Below the pieces are notes generated by a model. It saw only the letters and a list, made by a program, of their open reading frames with translations, made no database searches and was not told where the DNA came from. Shown in pieces: positions 45,788 through 54,625 of a DNA stretch of 64,000 nt; the first letter of the stretch is position 1, and each line of letters opens with the position of its first letter. Source of the stretch: Actinomycetes bacterium (GTDB lineage: Bacteria; Actinomycetota; Acidimicrobiia; Acidimicrobiales; Bog-793); contig JAJZBI010000016.1 in NCBI GenBank assembly GCA_021798985.1, positions 18,332-82,331 on the forward strand. Reading direction: 5' to 3'. The position numbers were made by a program, and so were the translations under genes.

Positions 45788-46611
45788 GCCAGGTTGAGGT
45801 CGCTCCCACGGTGCCGCCGGCACAGACGACGGGTCGCTATGGCTTGTCGGGACTGCTGCGCTCGGAGTGGACCAAGCTGTTGACGGTGCGCTCGACGACC
45901 TGGTCGCTCGGGCTCGTCCTCGTGCTCGGGGTCGGCCTCGGGGCGCTCGCCACCGCCGAGACGCGGGCGCACTGGGCGGACATGTCCTTCGTCGAGCGCC
46001 TCACCTTCGACGCCACGCGCCAGAGCCTGGTCGGGGTGTTCTTCGCCCAGCTGGTGATCGGGGTGCTCGGGGTGCTCGTGATGAGCGCCGAGTACGGGAC
46101 CGGCACCATCCGGGCGAGCCTGGCGGCGGCGCCGCGCCGGCCGCTGCTCTTGGCCGCCAAGTCGCTCGTCTTCGCGGCGGTGTCCCTCGTCGTCTCCGAG
46201 GTCGTCGCCTTCGTGGCCTACTTCCTCGGACAGGCGCTGCTCAGCGCGCCCGCCCCGCACACCACGCTGTCGAGCCCCGGGGCTCTGCGGGCCGTGGTCG
46301 GCAGCGGCGTCTACCTCTGCCTGCTCGGCCTGATCGGCTTGGGCCTCGCCACGATCATCCGTCACACCGCCGGCGCCATCGGCGCGTTCGTCGGCATCTT
46401 GCTCGTGCTGCCGCTGATCATCGCGCCGCTGCCGCACTCGATCTCTGATCGAATCGAGCGCTACCTGCCGGCCAACATCGGCACCTCGGTCGTCTCGGCG
46501 CACGCTGGCGGGCTGTCCTTGTCGCCGTGGGCCGGTATCGCAGTGCTGTGCGCGTATGCGGCGGCGGCGCTCGTGATCGGCGGCATCGTGCTCGTGCGCA
46601 GCGACGCTTGA
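45784..46611 (+). CDS. ABC-2 type transporter permease
   Basis: A 275-residue membrane subunit with about six helices, starting LLRSEWTKLLTVRSTTWSLG, which is typical of ABC-2 permeases paired with this ATPase class. ATG 45784 overlaps the ATPase stop. The protein MSAEYGTGTIRASLAAAPRR segment (about residues 99-118) matches the family's conserved EYxxGTIRxTL loop. Unlike the pseudogene at 8916-9690, this permease is intact. Confidence 0.9.
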   Translation: MSQVEVAPTVPPAQTTGRYGLSGLLRSEWTKLLTVRSTTWSLGLVLVLGVGLGALATAETRAHWADMSFVERLTFDATRQSLVGVFFAQLVIGVLGVLVMSAEYGTGTIRASLAAAPRRPLLLAAKSLVFAAVSLVVSEVVAFVAYFLGQALLSAPAPHTTLSSPGALRAVVGSGVYLCLLGLIGLGLATIIRHTAGAIGAFVGILLVLPLIIAPLPHSISDRIERYLPANIGTSVVSAHAGGLSLSPWAGIAVLCAYAAAALVIGGIVLVRSDA

Positions 46612-46620
46612 GGATGAGGA

Positions 46621-47151
46621 TCAGCGCGCCGGGAGCTCCACACCCTCGAGGGCGAGGAGCGCCCGCTTCATCGCCACCCCACCGCCGTAGCCACCGATGC
46701 CGCCGTCGGCGGCGATGACGCGGTGGCAGGGGAGCACGATCGGGATCGGGTTGGCGCCATTGGCCTGCCCGACGGCGCGAAACGCGCTGGGGCGCCCGAC
46801 GATCTCGGCGAGCTCGCGGTAGCTGACGGTCTCGCCAAAGGGGATCGACCCGAGCGCGGTCCACACCGCGCGCTGGAATGGGGTGCCGCCGAGGCGGAAG
46901 GGGACCGAAAAGCCGCGGCGGTGGCCGGCGAAGTACTCGCCGAGCTCGGCGGCGGCGGTCGCGGCGGGGCCGTCGAGCGGCTCGGGCCCGGGCGCGCCGC
47001 GCGGGCCCGCCAGGACGCCCGGCCCAGTGCCGGGGAGCCAGATCCTGGTCACGGCCTCGGTATCGGCCTCGAGGACGATCGGGCCGATCGGGCTCTCGAC
47101 GGTCGCGACGCTGCACTCGGTCAGCTCAGCGGGAGGGGACAATCGCCGCAT
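46621..47151 (-). CDS. ogt: Methylated-DNA-[protein]-cysteine S-methyltransferase
   Basis: A 176-residue suicide repair protein that removes O6-alkyl groups from guanine. The active-site motif is PCHRVI with the acceptor Cys, preceded by FQRAVWTALGSIPFGETVSY (HTH region) and followed by GGYGGGVAMKRALLALE. ATG 47151 lies inside the end of the Ada-AlkA gene (26-bp overlap), so translation is probably coupled and the two act together. Confidence 0.92.
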   Translation of the reverse strand: MRRLSPPAELTECSVATVESPIGPIVLEADTEAVTRIWLPGTGPGVLAGPRGAPGPEPLDGPAATAAAELGEYFAGHRRGFSVPFRLGGTPFQRAVWTALGSIPFGETVSYRELAEIVGRPSAFRAVGQANGANPIPIVLPCHRVIAADGGIGGYGGGVAMKRALLALEGVELPAR

Positions 47152-48646
47152 CTGCGGGCTCCTTTGTGGTGATTGGACGACGCTGTGGCGACCTCGAGGC
47201 CGCCAGCCAGAGGTGGACGAGGGCGTGCGCGCGCCAGGGCCGCCAGCGCTCGGCGCGCTCGGCGAGCGCGGCCGGCCGGGCGTCGAGCCCGAGCGCGCTC
47301 GCGCCGCGGCGTGCGGCGACATCGCTCGCCAAGAAGGCGTCGGGATCGGCGCCGACGCGCATCGCGAGGTAGTGCGCGCTCCACGGGCCGAGCCCGAAGA
47401 TCGCCTCCGCCTGACGGCAAAGGCGCGCCGGGCTCGCCCCCGGTCCGAGGTCGAGCGCGCCGCTCGCCACGGCCTCGCCGACCGCTCGCAGGGTGCGCAC
47501 CCGGGACGCCGGCATCGCCGGTGGGTCGTCATCGAGCTGGGCGAGCAGCTCCAAGGGGGTCGGAAAGCACGCGGTGACGGTGCCGAGCGGTCGCGTCAGC
47601 GTCGCGCCGGCGCGCAGGACGTGGGCGAGCAGGCGCCGGGCGTGGGTGAGGGAGACCTGCTGGCCGAGCACGGCCCGCACCGCCAGCTCAAAGCCGTCGG
47701 CCGCACCGGGGACCCGCAGGCCCGGCGCGGCGGCGACCGAGGCGGCGAGCGCGGGGTCCGCCGCGAGACGGGCGTCGATCGCCACCGGGTCGGCGTCGAG
47801 GTTGTAGAGGTGGCGCACCCGGGCGATCGCGGCCGTCAGGTCCCGGAGATCGCCGAGATGGAAGACTGCCCGCGCGTGGCCCGGCCCCGGGGCGATCTCG
47901 ACGACAGCCTCGCCCCGGGGCAACACCAGGCTGCGCCGGTACCACTCGCCCTCACGCGCTTCGAGGCCAGGCACGGCTCGTGCGGCCAAGAAGTCGCTCA
48001 GCGTTCCGACCGCCAAGGGGGCGCGCGCCGCCAGGCGGACGCTGATGGCGGGGGGCCGTGCCGCGTCGTTGGCCGGGCCGCGGCGGGCCAGGGCGCGCAG
48101 TGCTGTCGGGGTGCGCCCGAAGACGGCCTGGATCGTCTCGTTGAACTGGCGGACGCTCGAGAAGCCGGCGGCGAACGCCGCATCGCCCACCGAAAGCGGT
48201 GTCGTCTCGAGCAGGATGCGAGCCGTCTGGGCCCGCTGGGCGCGGGCGAGCGCGGCAGCCCCGGTGCCGAGCGCGGCGAGCAGCACGCGGTGGAGCTGGC
48301 GCTCGCTGTAGCCGAGCTGACGGGCGAGCCCGGCGACACCGTCCCGGTCGACGACGCCGTCTTGGATCATGCGCATCGCCCGCGCCGCCACCTCCGCGCG
48401 CCCGAGCCACGCGGGGGAGCCGGGCACGGCATCGGGCCGGCAGCGCAGGCAGGCGCGATAGCCGCGGTGCTGCGCGGCGGCCGGCGTCGGGAAGAACTCG
48501 ACCACCTCGCGCCGCGGCGTGCGGGCCGGGCAGCTCGGGCGGCAGTAGATGCCGGTGGTGCGCACGGCGGTCACGAACCAGCCGTCAAAGCGCGGATCGC
48601 GTCCGAGCAGCGTCTGGTAGCACCGCTCGTGGTCGAGGTCGAGCAC
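47126..48646 (-). CDS. Ada-AlkA fusion: DNA-3-methyladenine glycosylase with Ada metal-binding and AraC domains
   Basis: A 506-residue fusion. Residues 1-80 form an Ada zinc domain with four Cys (GIYCRPSCPARTPRR and ACLRCRPDAVP); its first Cys accepts methyl from phosphotriesters. An AraC helix-turn-helix follows (about 85-180, RMIQDGVVDRDGVAGLARQL and FSSVRQFNETIQAVFG). The AlkA part then shows a helix-hairpin-helix (GLGPWSAHYLAMR) and the catalytic Asp in FLASD. The fusion senses methylation and excises alkylated bases. The start is GTG 48646. It leads the ogt gene in one operon. Confidence 0.92.
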   Translation of the reverse strand: MLDLDHERCYQTLLGRDPRFDGWFVTAVRTTGIYCRPSCPARTPRREVVEFFPTPAAAQHRGYRACLRCRPDAVPGSPAWLGRAEVAARAMRMIQDGVVDRDGVAGLARQLGYSERQLHRVLLAALGTGAAALARAQRAQTARILLETTPLSVGDAAFAAGFSSVRQFNETIQAVFGRTPTALRALARRGPANDAARPPAISVRLAARAPLAVGTLSDFLAARAVPGLEAREGEWYRRSLVLPRGEAVVEIAPGPGHARAVFHLGDLRDLTAAIARVRHLYNLDADPVAIDARLAADPALAASVAAAPGLRVPGAADGFELAVRAVLGQQVSLTHARRLLAHVLRAGATLTRPLGTVTACFPTPLELLAQLDDDPPAMPASRVRTLRAVGEAVASGALDLGPGASPARLCRQAEAIFGLGPWSAHYLAMRVGADPDAFLASDVAARRGASALGLDARPAALAERAERWRPWRAHALVHLWLAASRSPQRRPITTKEPADAAIVPSR

Positions 48647-48737
48647 CCGGCCATGGTCGCGCCGTCAAGCCGGCGGCTCTGGCGGATTTCGGACACGGTG
48701 GCGAGGGCGCGGGACCGCTGCGGGGTAGAGGCGGACC

Positions 48738-50390
48738 ATGGTGCTCGCCCGCGCCCGGCAACGCGAGGCTCCCCGGGCCGGCGCTCCGGCGGCCCCGGCG
48801 ACGATGCGCCGGGAGGTGGGCTTCCTCGGACTGCTGTTCGTCTCGGTCGGCTCGATCATCGGATCGGGCTGGCTGCTCGGGGCGCTCGGCGCCTCGGAGC
48901 AGGCCGGCCCCGCCTCGGTGATCTCCTGGGGGCTCGGGGCGGTGGTCGTGGTGCTGCTGGCGCTCGTCTACGCCGAGCTGGGGGCCGCCTACCCGCTGGC
49001 GGGCGGGACGCTGCGCTACCCGCACTTCGCTTTCGGCTCGACCGCCGGCTTCACGGCGGGATGGCTTGCCTGGATCGGCAGCGTGACCCTTGCGCCCATC
49101 GAGGTGGAGGCGGCGCTGCAGTACCTGACCGGGATCAGCTGGCTGTCGTTCCTCACCCATGCCACGGGCGGCACCGCCGTGCTCACGGGGCCCGGCTACG
49201 GCGTCGCCGTCGCCCTGCTTGCCCTCTTCACGGTGGTGAACGCCATCGGGGTGCGCCACTTTGCCCGCACCAACGTCGGAACGGTGTGGTGGAAGCTGGC
49301 CATCCCGGCGCTCACGGTCGGCGCGCTGTTCGCGCACGGGCTGCACTGGTCGAACCTGCACGCCGGGGGCGGCTTCGCCCCCTTTGGCGCCCGCGGCGTC
49401 CTCGCTGCCTTGCCCGCCGGGGTGGTCTTCGCCTACCAGGGCTTCGAGCAGGCGGTGCAGCTCGGCGCGGAAGCCAAGCGGCCCGAGCGCCATCTGGCGC
49501 CCGCCGTGATCGGGGCGGTGGCGATTGGCGTCGTCCTCTACTTGTTGCTCGAGCTCGTCTTCATCGGCTCGCTGTCGCCGGCCGCCCTGGTGCATGGCTG
49601 GGCGAACCCGATCGGCAAGGGGACCTTCGGGCCCTTTGCCAGCATCGCCACGCGGCTCGGGATGGGCTGGCTTGCCGCGGTCCTCTACGTCGACGCCTTC
49701 GTCTCTCCCGCCGGGACGGGGCTCGTCTACACCGGCACGAGCTCACGGGTGCTCTTCGCCCTCGGCGAGCACCGCTACCTGCCCGACCGCTTCGTCCGCC
49801 TCGACCGCCGCGGCGTCCCGCTCGTTGCGCTCCTCGCCAGCTTCGCCGTCGGCCTGCTCTTGTTGCTGCCCTTCCCAGGCTGGCAGGAGCTCGTCGGCTT
49901 CATCACCTCGGCCACGGCACTCATGTACGCGCTGGCGCCGCTCTCCTTCGCGGCGTTGCGACGCCAGGACCCCGACCGGCCGCGACCGTTCCGACTCCCC
50001 GCCGAGCGCGTCTTCGGGCCGGTGTCCTTCGTCGCCGCCAACCTCATCTTCTACTGGGCAGGGTGGCCCACCGACTGGCGGCTGCTGGCGGCGATCGCGA
50101 TCGGCGTCCTCTTCGCCACGGCCTCGGCGGCGACGCGCCGGCGCGCGGCGCGGCCGCCGCTCGATCTGCACACGGGTTGGTGGGTGCCGCCCTGGCTGGC
50201 GGGCATGGGGGCGATCTCCTACCTCGGCCAGTTCGGCGGCCGGCACTTGCTGCCGTTCTGGTGGGACCTCGGCGTCGTGGCCGCCTTCTCCCTCGGCGTG
50301 TACGCCGCGGCGCTCGCCACGCGGCGCAGCGGCGCGGCCGTGCGGGCCGAGCTCGACGCCCTGCGGGCTGAGGGGCCCGAGCTCAGCTGA
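48738..50390 (+). CDS. APC family amino acid permease
   Basis: A 550-residue transporter with about 12 membrane helices. Helix 1 contains VGSIIGSGWLLGA (the unwound substrate-binding GSG), followed by AELGAAYPLAGGTLRYPHFAFG and PAGTGLVYTGTSSRVLFALG. The C-terminus holds further helices and a Glu/Ala-rich tail. The substrate is unknown. The start at 48738 is ATG with GGTAG-type context only; a later start at ATG 48804 (MRREVGFLG) is possible. Its end overlaps the convergent DtxR-type gene by 8 bp. Confidence 0.88.
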   Translation: MVLARARQREAPRAGAPAAPATMRREVGFLGLLFVSVGSIIGSGWLLGALGASEQAGPASVISWGLGAVVVVLLALVYAELGAAYPLAGGTLRYPHFAFGSTAGFTAGWLAWIGSVTLAPIEVEAALQYLTGISWLSFLTHATGGTAVLTGPGYGVAVALLALFTVVNAIGVRHFARTNVGTVWWKLAIPALTVGALFAHGLHWSNLHAGGGFAPFGARGVLAALPAGVVFAYQGFEQAVQLGAEAKRPERHLAPAVIGAVAIGVVLYLLLELVFIGSLSPAALVHGWANPIGKGTFGPFASIATRLGMGWLAAVLYVDAFVSPAGTGLVYTGTSSRVLFALGEHRYLPDRFVRLDRRGVPLVALLASFAVGLLLLLPFPGWQELVGFITSATALMYALAPLSFAALRRQDPDRPRPFRLPAERVFGPVSFVAANLIFYWAGWPTDWRLLAAIAIGVLFATASAATRRRAARPPLDLHTGWWVPPWLAGMGAISYLGQFGGRHLLPFWWDLGVVAAFSLGVYAAALATRRSGAAVRAELDALRAEGPELS

Positions 50391-51093
50391 GCTCGGCGAC
50401 GAGCCCCGGCGCCTCGACCCAAAGCGCTGCGGCGACCTCGGCCGAAAGGTGCACCGAGGCGCCCCCGACGATCCGCAGCTCGAGGACGCCGCCCACCCCG
50501 AGCGACGTGACGACCTCGACGAGCTGGCCCGGCACCAGGCCGGCGTCGTAGAGGAAGGTGAGCAGGCTGGGCGCCTCGTGCTCGGCGAGCTCGGAGATCC
50601 GGGCGATGCGCGCCGTGCGGCCCACCTCGAGTGAGGAGAGCGGCGCGAGGGCGCGGGCCGGTGCGGCGCTGCCGGGGATGACGTTGCCGTGCGGGCAGGT
50701 TGTCGGGCCGCCGAGGCGGTGGTGGAGGCGCTCGAGGACCGTGTCGGAGATCGCGGCGGCGAGCTGGTGCGCCTCGTGGTCGGCGGTCACCCAGTCAAAG
50801 CCGAGCACCTCGGTCAGCCACACCTCGAGGACGCGGTGACGCCGCACGATGTCGCTCGCCACCTGCTCACCGAGCGCGGTCAGGCGCACCCGGTGGGTCG
50901 CGTCGATGCTCGCCAGGCCGTCGCGCTGCAGGCGGCGCAGCGCTTCGCTGGCGCTCGGCGGACTGACGCCGAGCCACTCGGCGAGCTTGCCGGGCCGGAC
51001 CTCCTCGCCCTCGTGCTCGAGGTAGAAGGCGGCCTCGAGGTAGCGTCCCGCTGCGCCGGCCTGCTCTCTGTCACCGCGCGCCACGGGCCCCAA
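50383..51093 (-). CDS. DtxR/IdeR/MntR-type metalloregulator with altered metal site
   Basis: A 236-residue regulator. The winged HTH is KLAEWLGVSPPSASEALRRL (about 38-57), followed by a dimerisation domain and an SH3-like FeoA domain (HEAPSLLTFLYDAGLVPGQLVEVVTSL). In known DtxR/IdeR proteins the primary metal site includes the Cys-Arg-Trp-Glu-His string. Here the aligned stretch reads HEAHQLAAAI, so the Cys, Glu and His ligands are replaced. A different metal preference or loss of this site is inferred. It is adjacent to panC (divergent) and an amino-acid permease (convergent); neither is an obvious metal gene. Confidence 0.87.
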   Translation of the reverse strand: MGPVARGDREQAGAAGRYLEAAFYLEHEGEEVRPGKLAEWLGVSPPSASEALRRLQRDGLASIDATHRVRLTALGEQVASDIVRRHRVLEVWLTEVLGFDWVTADHEAHQLAAAISDTVLERLHHRLGGPTTCPHGNVIPGSAAPARALAPLSSLEVGRTARIARISELAEHEAPSLLTFLYDAGLVPGQLVEVVTSLGVGGVLELRIVGGASVHLSAEVAAALWVEAPGLVAELS

Positions 51094-51151
51094 CCGTAGC
51101 GAGCACCGTTCCGCCCCGGCGGCGACGCCGGCGGGCGGCTAGGAAAGAGCC

Positions 51152-52009
51152 ATGGAACTGGTGCGGACGGCGGACGAGCTGGCGGTGCGCACCGCCGCGG
51201 CGCGCGGGCGCGGCGAGGTCGTGGGCCTCGTGCCGACCATGGGCGCGCTGCACGACGGGCATGCCAGCTTGATCGCAACGGCGTGCGCGCAGTGCGGGTT
51301 CGTCGTCGTCAGCATCTTCGTCAACCCGCTGCAGTTCGGCCCCAACGAGGACTTCGCGCACTATCCCCGCCGCCTCGAGGCCGACCTCGAGCGCGCCGGC
51401 GAGGCGGGAGCCGACCTCGTCTTTGCCCCTGGCGTCGAGGAGCTCTATCCCGAGCCGGTGCATGTCACCGTGCACGTCGGCGAGCCCGCCGACATCCTCG
51501 AGGGAGCCCTGCGCCCGGGGCACTTCGACGGCGTCGCGACGGTGTTGACGCGCCTGTTCAACCTGGTGGGGCCGGCACGCGCCTACTTCGGGGAGAAGGA
51601 CTACCAGCAGCTCGTCATCGTCCGGGACCTCGTGCGCGAGCTGCGCCTGCCGGCCGAGATCGTCAACTGCCCGACGCTTCGAGAAGCCGACGGCCTGGCG
51701 CGCTCGAGTCGCAACGCCTACCTCGCGCCGACCGAGCGTGCGGTCGCCCCGGTGCTGCATCGCGCCCTCGTCGCGGGTGCCAGTGCGATCGCGCAAGGCG
51801 AGCGCGACGCCGCCGCGGTGCGCCGGGCGATGCGCGCGGTGGCCGAGGCGGAGCAGGGGGTGCGCGTCGACTACCTCGAGGTGGCCGACCCCGAGCGCCT
51901 CAGGACCCTCGCGCGGGTCGACGGGCCGGTCCGTCTCCTCGGTGCGTTGCGGATCGGCGCCGTCCGACTGATCGACAACCTGGCCGCCGCGCCTGGAGTG
52001 AACCCCTAG
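51152..52009 (+). CDS. panC: Pantothenate synthetase
   Basis: A 285-residue class I tRNA-synthetase-like ligase that joins pantoate and beta-alanine using ATP, the last step to vitamin B5. The nucleotide-binding motif PTMGALHDGH contains the HxGH signature. Other signatures are SIFVNPLQFGPNEDFAHYPR, GHFDGVATVLTRLF, GEKDYQQL and the RSSRNAYL loop. It stands alone (no panB or panD nearby), divergent from the DtxR-type gene. Confidence 0.96.
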   Translation: MELVRTADELAVRTAAARGRGEVVGLVPTMGALHDGHASLIATACAQCGFVVVSIFVNPLQFGPNEDFAHYPRRLEADLERAGEAGADLVFAPGVEELYPEPVHVTVHVGEPADILEGALRPGHFDGVATVLTRLFNLVGPARAYFGEKDYQQLVIVRDLVRELRLPAEIVNCPTLREADGLARSSRNAYLAPTERAVAPVLHRALVAGASAIAQGERDAAAVRRAMRAVAEAEQGVRVDYLEVADPERLRTLARVDGPVRLLGALRIGAVRLIDNLAAAPGVNP

Positions 52010-52410
52010 GCGGCCTGTTCGATCGGGGGGAGCGTCGCCTCGGCGGCCGCCGCGAGCTCGCCAGCCAGGCGGTCGAGGACCTCGTGGGCGGCGGTGGCGT
52101 AGGCGAAGCCGCGGCCGCGCTGGCGCAAGCGACGGCGCGGCGTGGGCCGGAGCCCGAGCTCGAGGCGGGAGCGCACGTAGGGGTTGAGGTCGAGCTCGAC
52201 GGGCACGCCGGTGCGCGCCCCGGGGAGCGTGAGCACGCCGCGCACCACGCGATAGGCGGGGTCGTCGATCGCCAGCTCCTCGCACAGCTCGAGCGTCGCA
52301 CCGCCATCGCCGCGCACCCGGGCGGGGAGGTCGAGCCCCGCGACCGCGGCGCTTGCCAGCGCGCTCGTCGTCGCTGCCTGCCAGCGGATCTGTCCTTCGA
52401 GCTCTGCCAT
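52006..52410 (-). CDS. Hypothetical protein
   Basis: A 134-residue protein without a family I recognise. It begins MAELEGQIRWQAATTSALAS and has an Arg-rich centre (RPTPRRRLRQRGRGF) and a helical C-terminus. The start at 52410 is backed by AAGGAG about 10 nt upstream. An extension to 52524 lacks support. It is convergent with panC, overlapping by 4 bp. Confidence 0.65.
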   Translation of the reverse strand: MAELEGQIRWQAATTSALASAAVAGLDLPARVRGDGGATLELCEELAIDDPAYRVVRGVLTLPGARTGVPVELDLNPYVRSRLELGLRPTPRRRLRQRGRGFAYATAAHEVLDRLAGELAAAAEATLPPIEQAA

Positions 52411-52527
52411 CGTCTCGTCGCTCCTTCCAGGACCAAAGGCGGCCTGCGCAATTGAGTGTGGCGCGACCTCGACTATCTGTCCAACAGCTAGAGGAGATGA
52501 GACTGATCTACTAAGCAGATCCAACGG

Positions 52528-53547
52528 CTACGGGCCGTTGAGCACCTCGGGGAGCTGGGCGTCGATCTCGCCGTCTGGCCGGCGGTCCTGCAGCAAGGGC
52601 ACGGCACTGCCCTTGGCGGCGAACGCCGCCTGCCAGGCGGAGGCCTGCCAGTCCGTCGAGGTGGGCTCGGCGAAGCCGACGCCGCGAGCCGCCGCTTCGT
52701 GCGTCGCGGAGCGGTTCTGGCGGTCCGCCCGCGCCCCTTTGCGGTCCTCCGAGCGCATCCACTGGAGGTAGACGGGGAGGAAGGCGCCGACGCTGACGAA
52801 CTCGGTCGAGACCCACAACAGCGCTCCGCCGGCGTGCGTGCTCGCCAGGGTGTACATGGGGGCGACGCTCTTCGCGTCGGCGAGGATGGCCACGCCGAGG
52901 AAGGCCTCGACCCCGCCGCCGATCAAGATGTTCATCAAGCGGAAGCCGTGGCTCATCTTCCAGTGCAGGATCGGGTCGATCCCCACCATCGGCCACCAAT
53001 ACAGCGTGGCGCCGAACAAGAAGATGAGGTTGATCAGGTCCATCAGCGCCATGTGCTGCATCGCGTAGGCGAGGAGCGGGGTCAAGAAGAACGCGAACAT
53101 CGCCCCGAAGTACAAGAAGAAGACCGTGACGGGGTGGCTCAGCGCGGCGAAGGGCCCGCTGCGCAAGATGCGCAGCCAGCGCTCTTTGGTCCCCCGGCGC
53201 GCCGTCTGCAACAGCAGCGTCGAGGGCGCCCCGAGGGCGAGCAGTGGTGGGGCGACGACCATCAACAACAGGTGCTGGATGATGTGGGCTTGGAAGTAGG
53301 TCCCGGCGTAGATCGCGACCGACGAGCAGAGCGCGACGTCGACCGCGAACAGCCCGGTGGCGAACGACGCCGTCCGCCAGCCGCTCCAGCCGCGCCCGCG
53401 CGCGGCGAGGGACCACTCGGCACGCACGTACCACGAGGCGATGGCGATCGTCGCCGCCAAGACACAGAGGGGGAACGCGCTGAGGTCGAAGTGGGTGAAG
53501 GTGTGGCCGAGGGTGAAGTCCAGCCTCGGCATCGTCATCTGGGGCAT
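52528..53547 (-). CDS. Cytochrome c oxidase assembly (CtaG-like, caa3 type) membrane protein
   Basis: A 339-residue membrane protein with about seven or eight helices, of the Caa3-type oxidase assembly/CtaG family. Conserved signatures are FQAHIIQHLLLMVVAPPLLALG, LSHPVTVFFLYFGAMF and LIFLFGATLYWWPMVGIDP. These proteins help build the copper centres of heme-copper oxidases. The C-terminal 80 residues are hydrophilic. ATG 53547 is chosen (GGAG nearby). Oxidase subunits are not in the window. Confidence 0.88.
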   Translation of the reverse strand: MPQMTMPRLDFTLGHTFTHFDLSAFPLCVLAATIAIASWYVRAEWSLAARGRGWSGWRTASFATGLFAVDVALCSSVAIYAGTYFQAHIIQHLLLMVVAPPLLALGAPSTLLLQTARRGTKERWLRILRSGPFAALSHPVTVFFLYFGAMFAFFLTPLLAYAMQHMALMDLINLIFLFGATLYWWPMVGIDPILHWKMSHGFRLMNILIGGGVEAFLGVAILADAKSVAPMYTLASTHAGGALLWVSTEFVSVGAFLPVYLQWMRSEDRKGARADRQNRSATHEAAARGVGFAEPTSTDWQASAWQAAFAAKGSAVPLLQDRRPDGEIDAQLPEVLNGP

Positions 53548-53708
53548 CGTGACTCCGCGGGCAGCGCCGCCAGAACGAGGGCGTGGCGCCCCCTCGAGGC
53601 TAGCGAGACCGGCGGGACGCGGCACATCGAGGCGCGCACGGGTACTCGGTCGCCGGGACCCGGGCCGGATCGGGTAGGAATGACGGCCGAGACGGCGGAG
53701 GGAGCGAG

Positions 53709-54617
53709 ATGAGCGACATCGGGCGAGACGCGGCGCCGCTGGCGAGCGCGCTCGGCAGGGTCGGGGTGTGGCTGTTCGGCGCCGCGTTCGACGCCGATCC
53801 TGCCGGGGTGGCCTCACGCCTCGAGCACCTCGGCTACGGGGCGCTGTGGGTCGGCGGCGGCAACACCAAGCCCAGCGCCTTCGCCCGGATCGGGGCCGCC
53901 CTGGCGGGCTCGTCCTCGCTCGTCCTTGCGACGGGGATCACCAGCATCTGGGCGTGGGAGCCCGCCGAGCTCGCCCGGCAGGCCCGATCGATCGAGCTCG
54001 GCCACCCGGGCCGCTTCCTCCTCGGCCTCGGCGTCAGCCATGCGCCGCTGGTCGAGCACCTCGGGCTGCGCTACGAGCGCCCGTACTCGGCGATGGAGCG
54101 CTTCTTGGGCGACCTCGCGACGGCGACCGCCGCCGAGCACGGGCCGCCCGTGCCGCTCGTGCTCGCCGCGCTCGGTGACAAGATGCTGGCACTGTCGGGG
54201 CAAGAGAGCGCCGGGGCGCACCCCTACTTCGTCCCGGTCGAGCACACGCGCCACGCCCGGGCGGTGCTCGGCCCGGACCCGCTGCTCGCGCCCGAGCTGG
54301 CGGTGGTCGCCGAGACCGACCCGTCGGCCGCGCGCGCCGTCGCCCGGCAGTACATGGAGCGCTATCTCAGCCTGCCCAACTACGCCGGCAACCTGTCGCG
54401 CCTCGGTTACTCAGATGAGGACCTCGCCGGCGGCGGCAGCGACCGCCTCGTGGACGCCATCGTCGCCTGGGGCTCGCCGAGCGACATCGCGGCGCGGGTG
54501 CGTGCGCACCTCGACGCCGGGGCCGACCACGTCTGCATCCAGCCCCTCGCCGCGGGCGGGGCGGTCGACTACGCGGCGCTCGAGACGCTGGCGCCGCTGC
54601 TCGTTGCGGCGCGCTGA
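53709..54617 (+). CDS. LLM class F420-dependent oxidoreductase
   Basis: A 302-residue TIM-barrel oxidoreductase of the luciferase-like monooxygenase class, in a mycobacterial/actinobacterial branch that uses F420. Typical segments are LEHLGYGALWVGGG, LATGITSIWAWEPAELARQA, GRFLLGLGVSHAPLVEHLG and IAARVRAHLDAGADHVCIQPL. It lies 8 bp before galT in the same direction, so it may be co-transcribed with the galactose genes. A role in sugar metabolism is not established. Confidence 0.87.
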   Translation: MSDIGRDAAPLASALGRVGVWLFGAAFDADPAGVASRLEHLGYGALWVGGGNTKPSAFARIGAALAGSSSLVLATGITSIWAWEPAELARQARSIELGHPGRFLLGLGVSHAPLVEHLGLRYERPYSAMERFLGDLATATAAEHGPPVPLVLAALGDKMLALSGQESAGAHPYFVPVEHTRHARAVLGPDPLLAPELAVVAETDPSAARAVARQYMERYLSLPNYAGNLSRLGYSDEDLAGGGSDRLVDAIVAWGSPSDIAARVRAHLDAGADHVCIQPLAAGGAVDYAALETLAPLLVAAR

Positions 54618-54625
54618 GCTCGGCC

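Noticed and set aside
46883..50371. A 1162-codon plus-strand open frame covering ogt, Ada-AlkA and the permease
   Set aside because: It is the GC-rich shadow of three well-supported genes. Its translation is Arg/Pro-rich with no domain.
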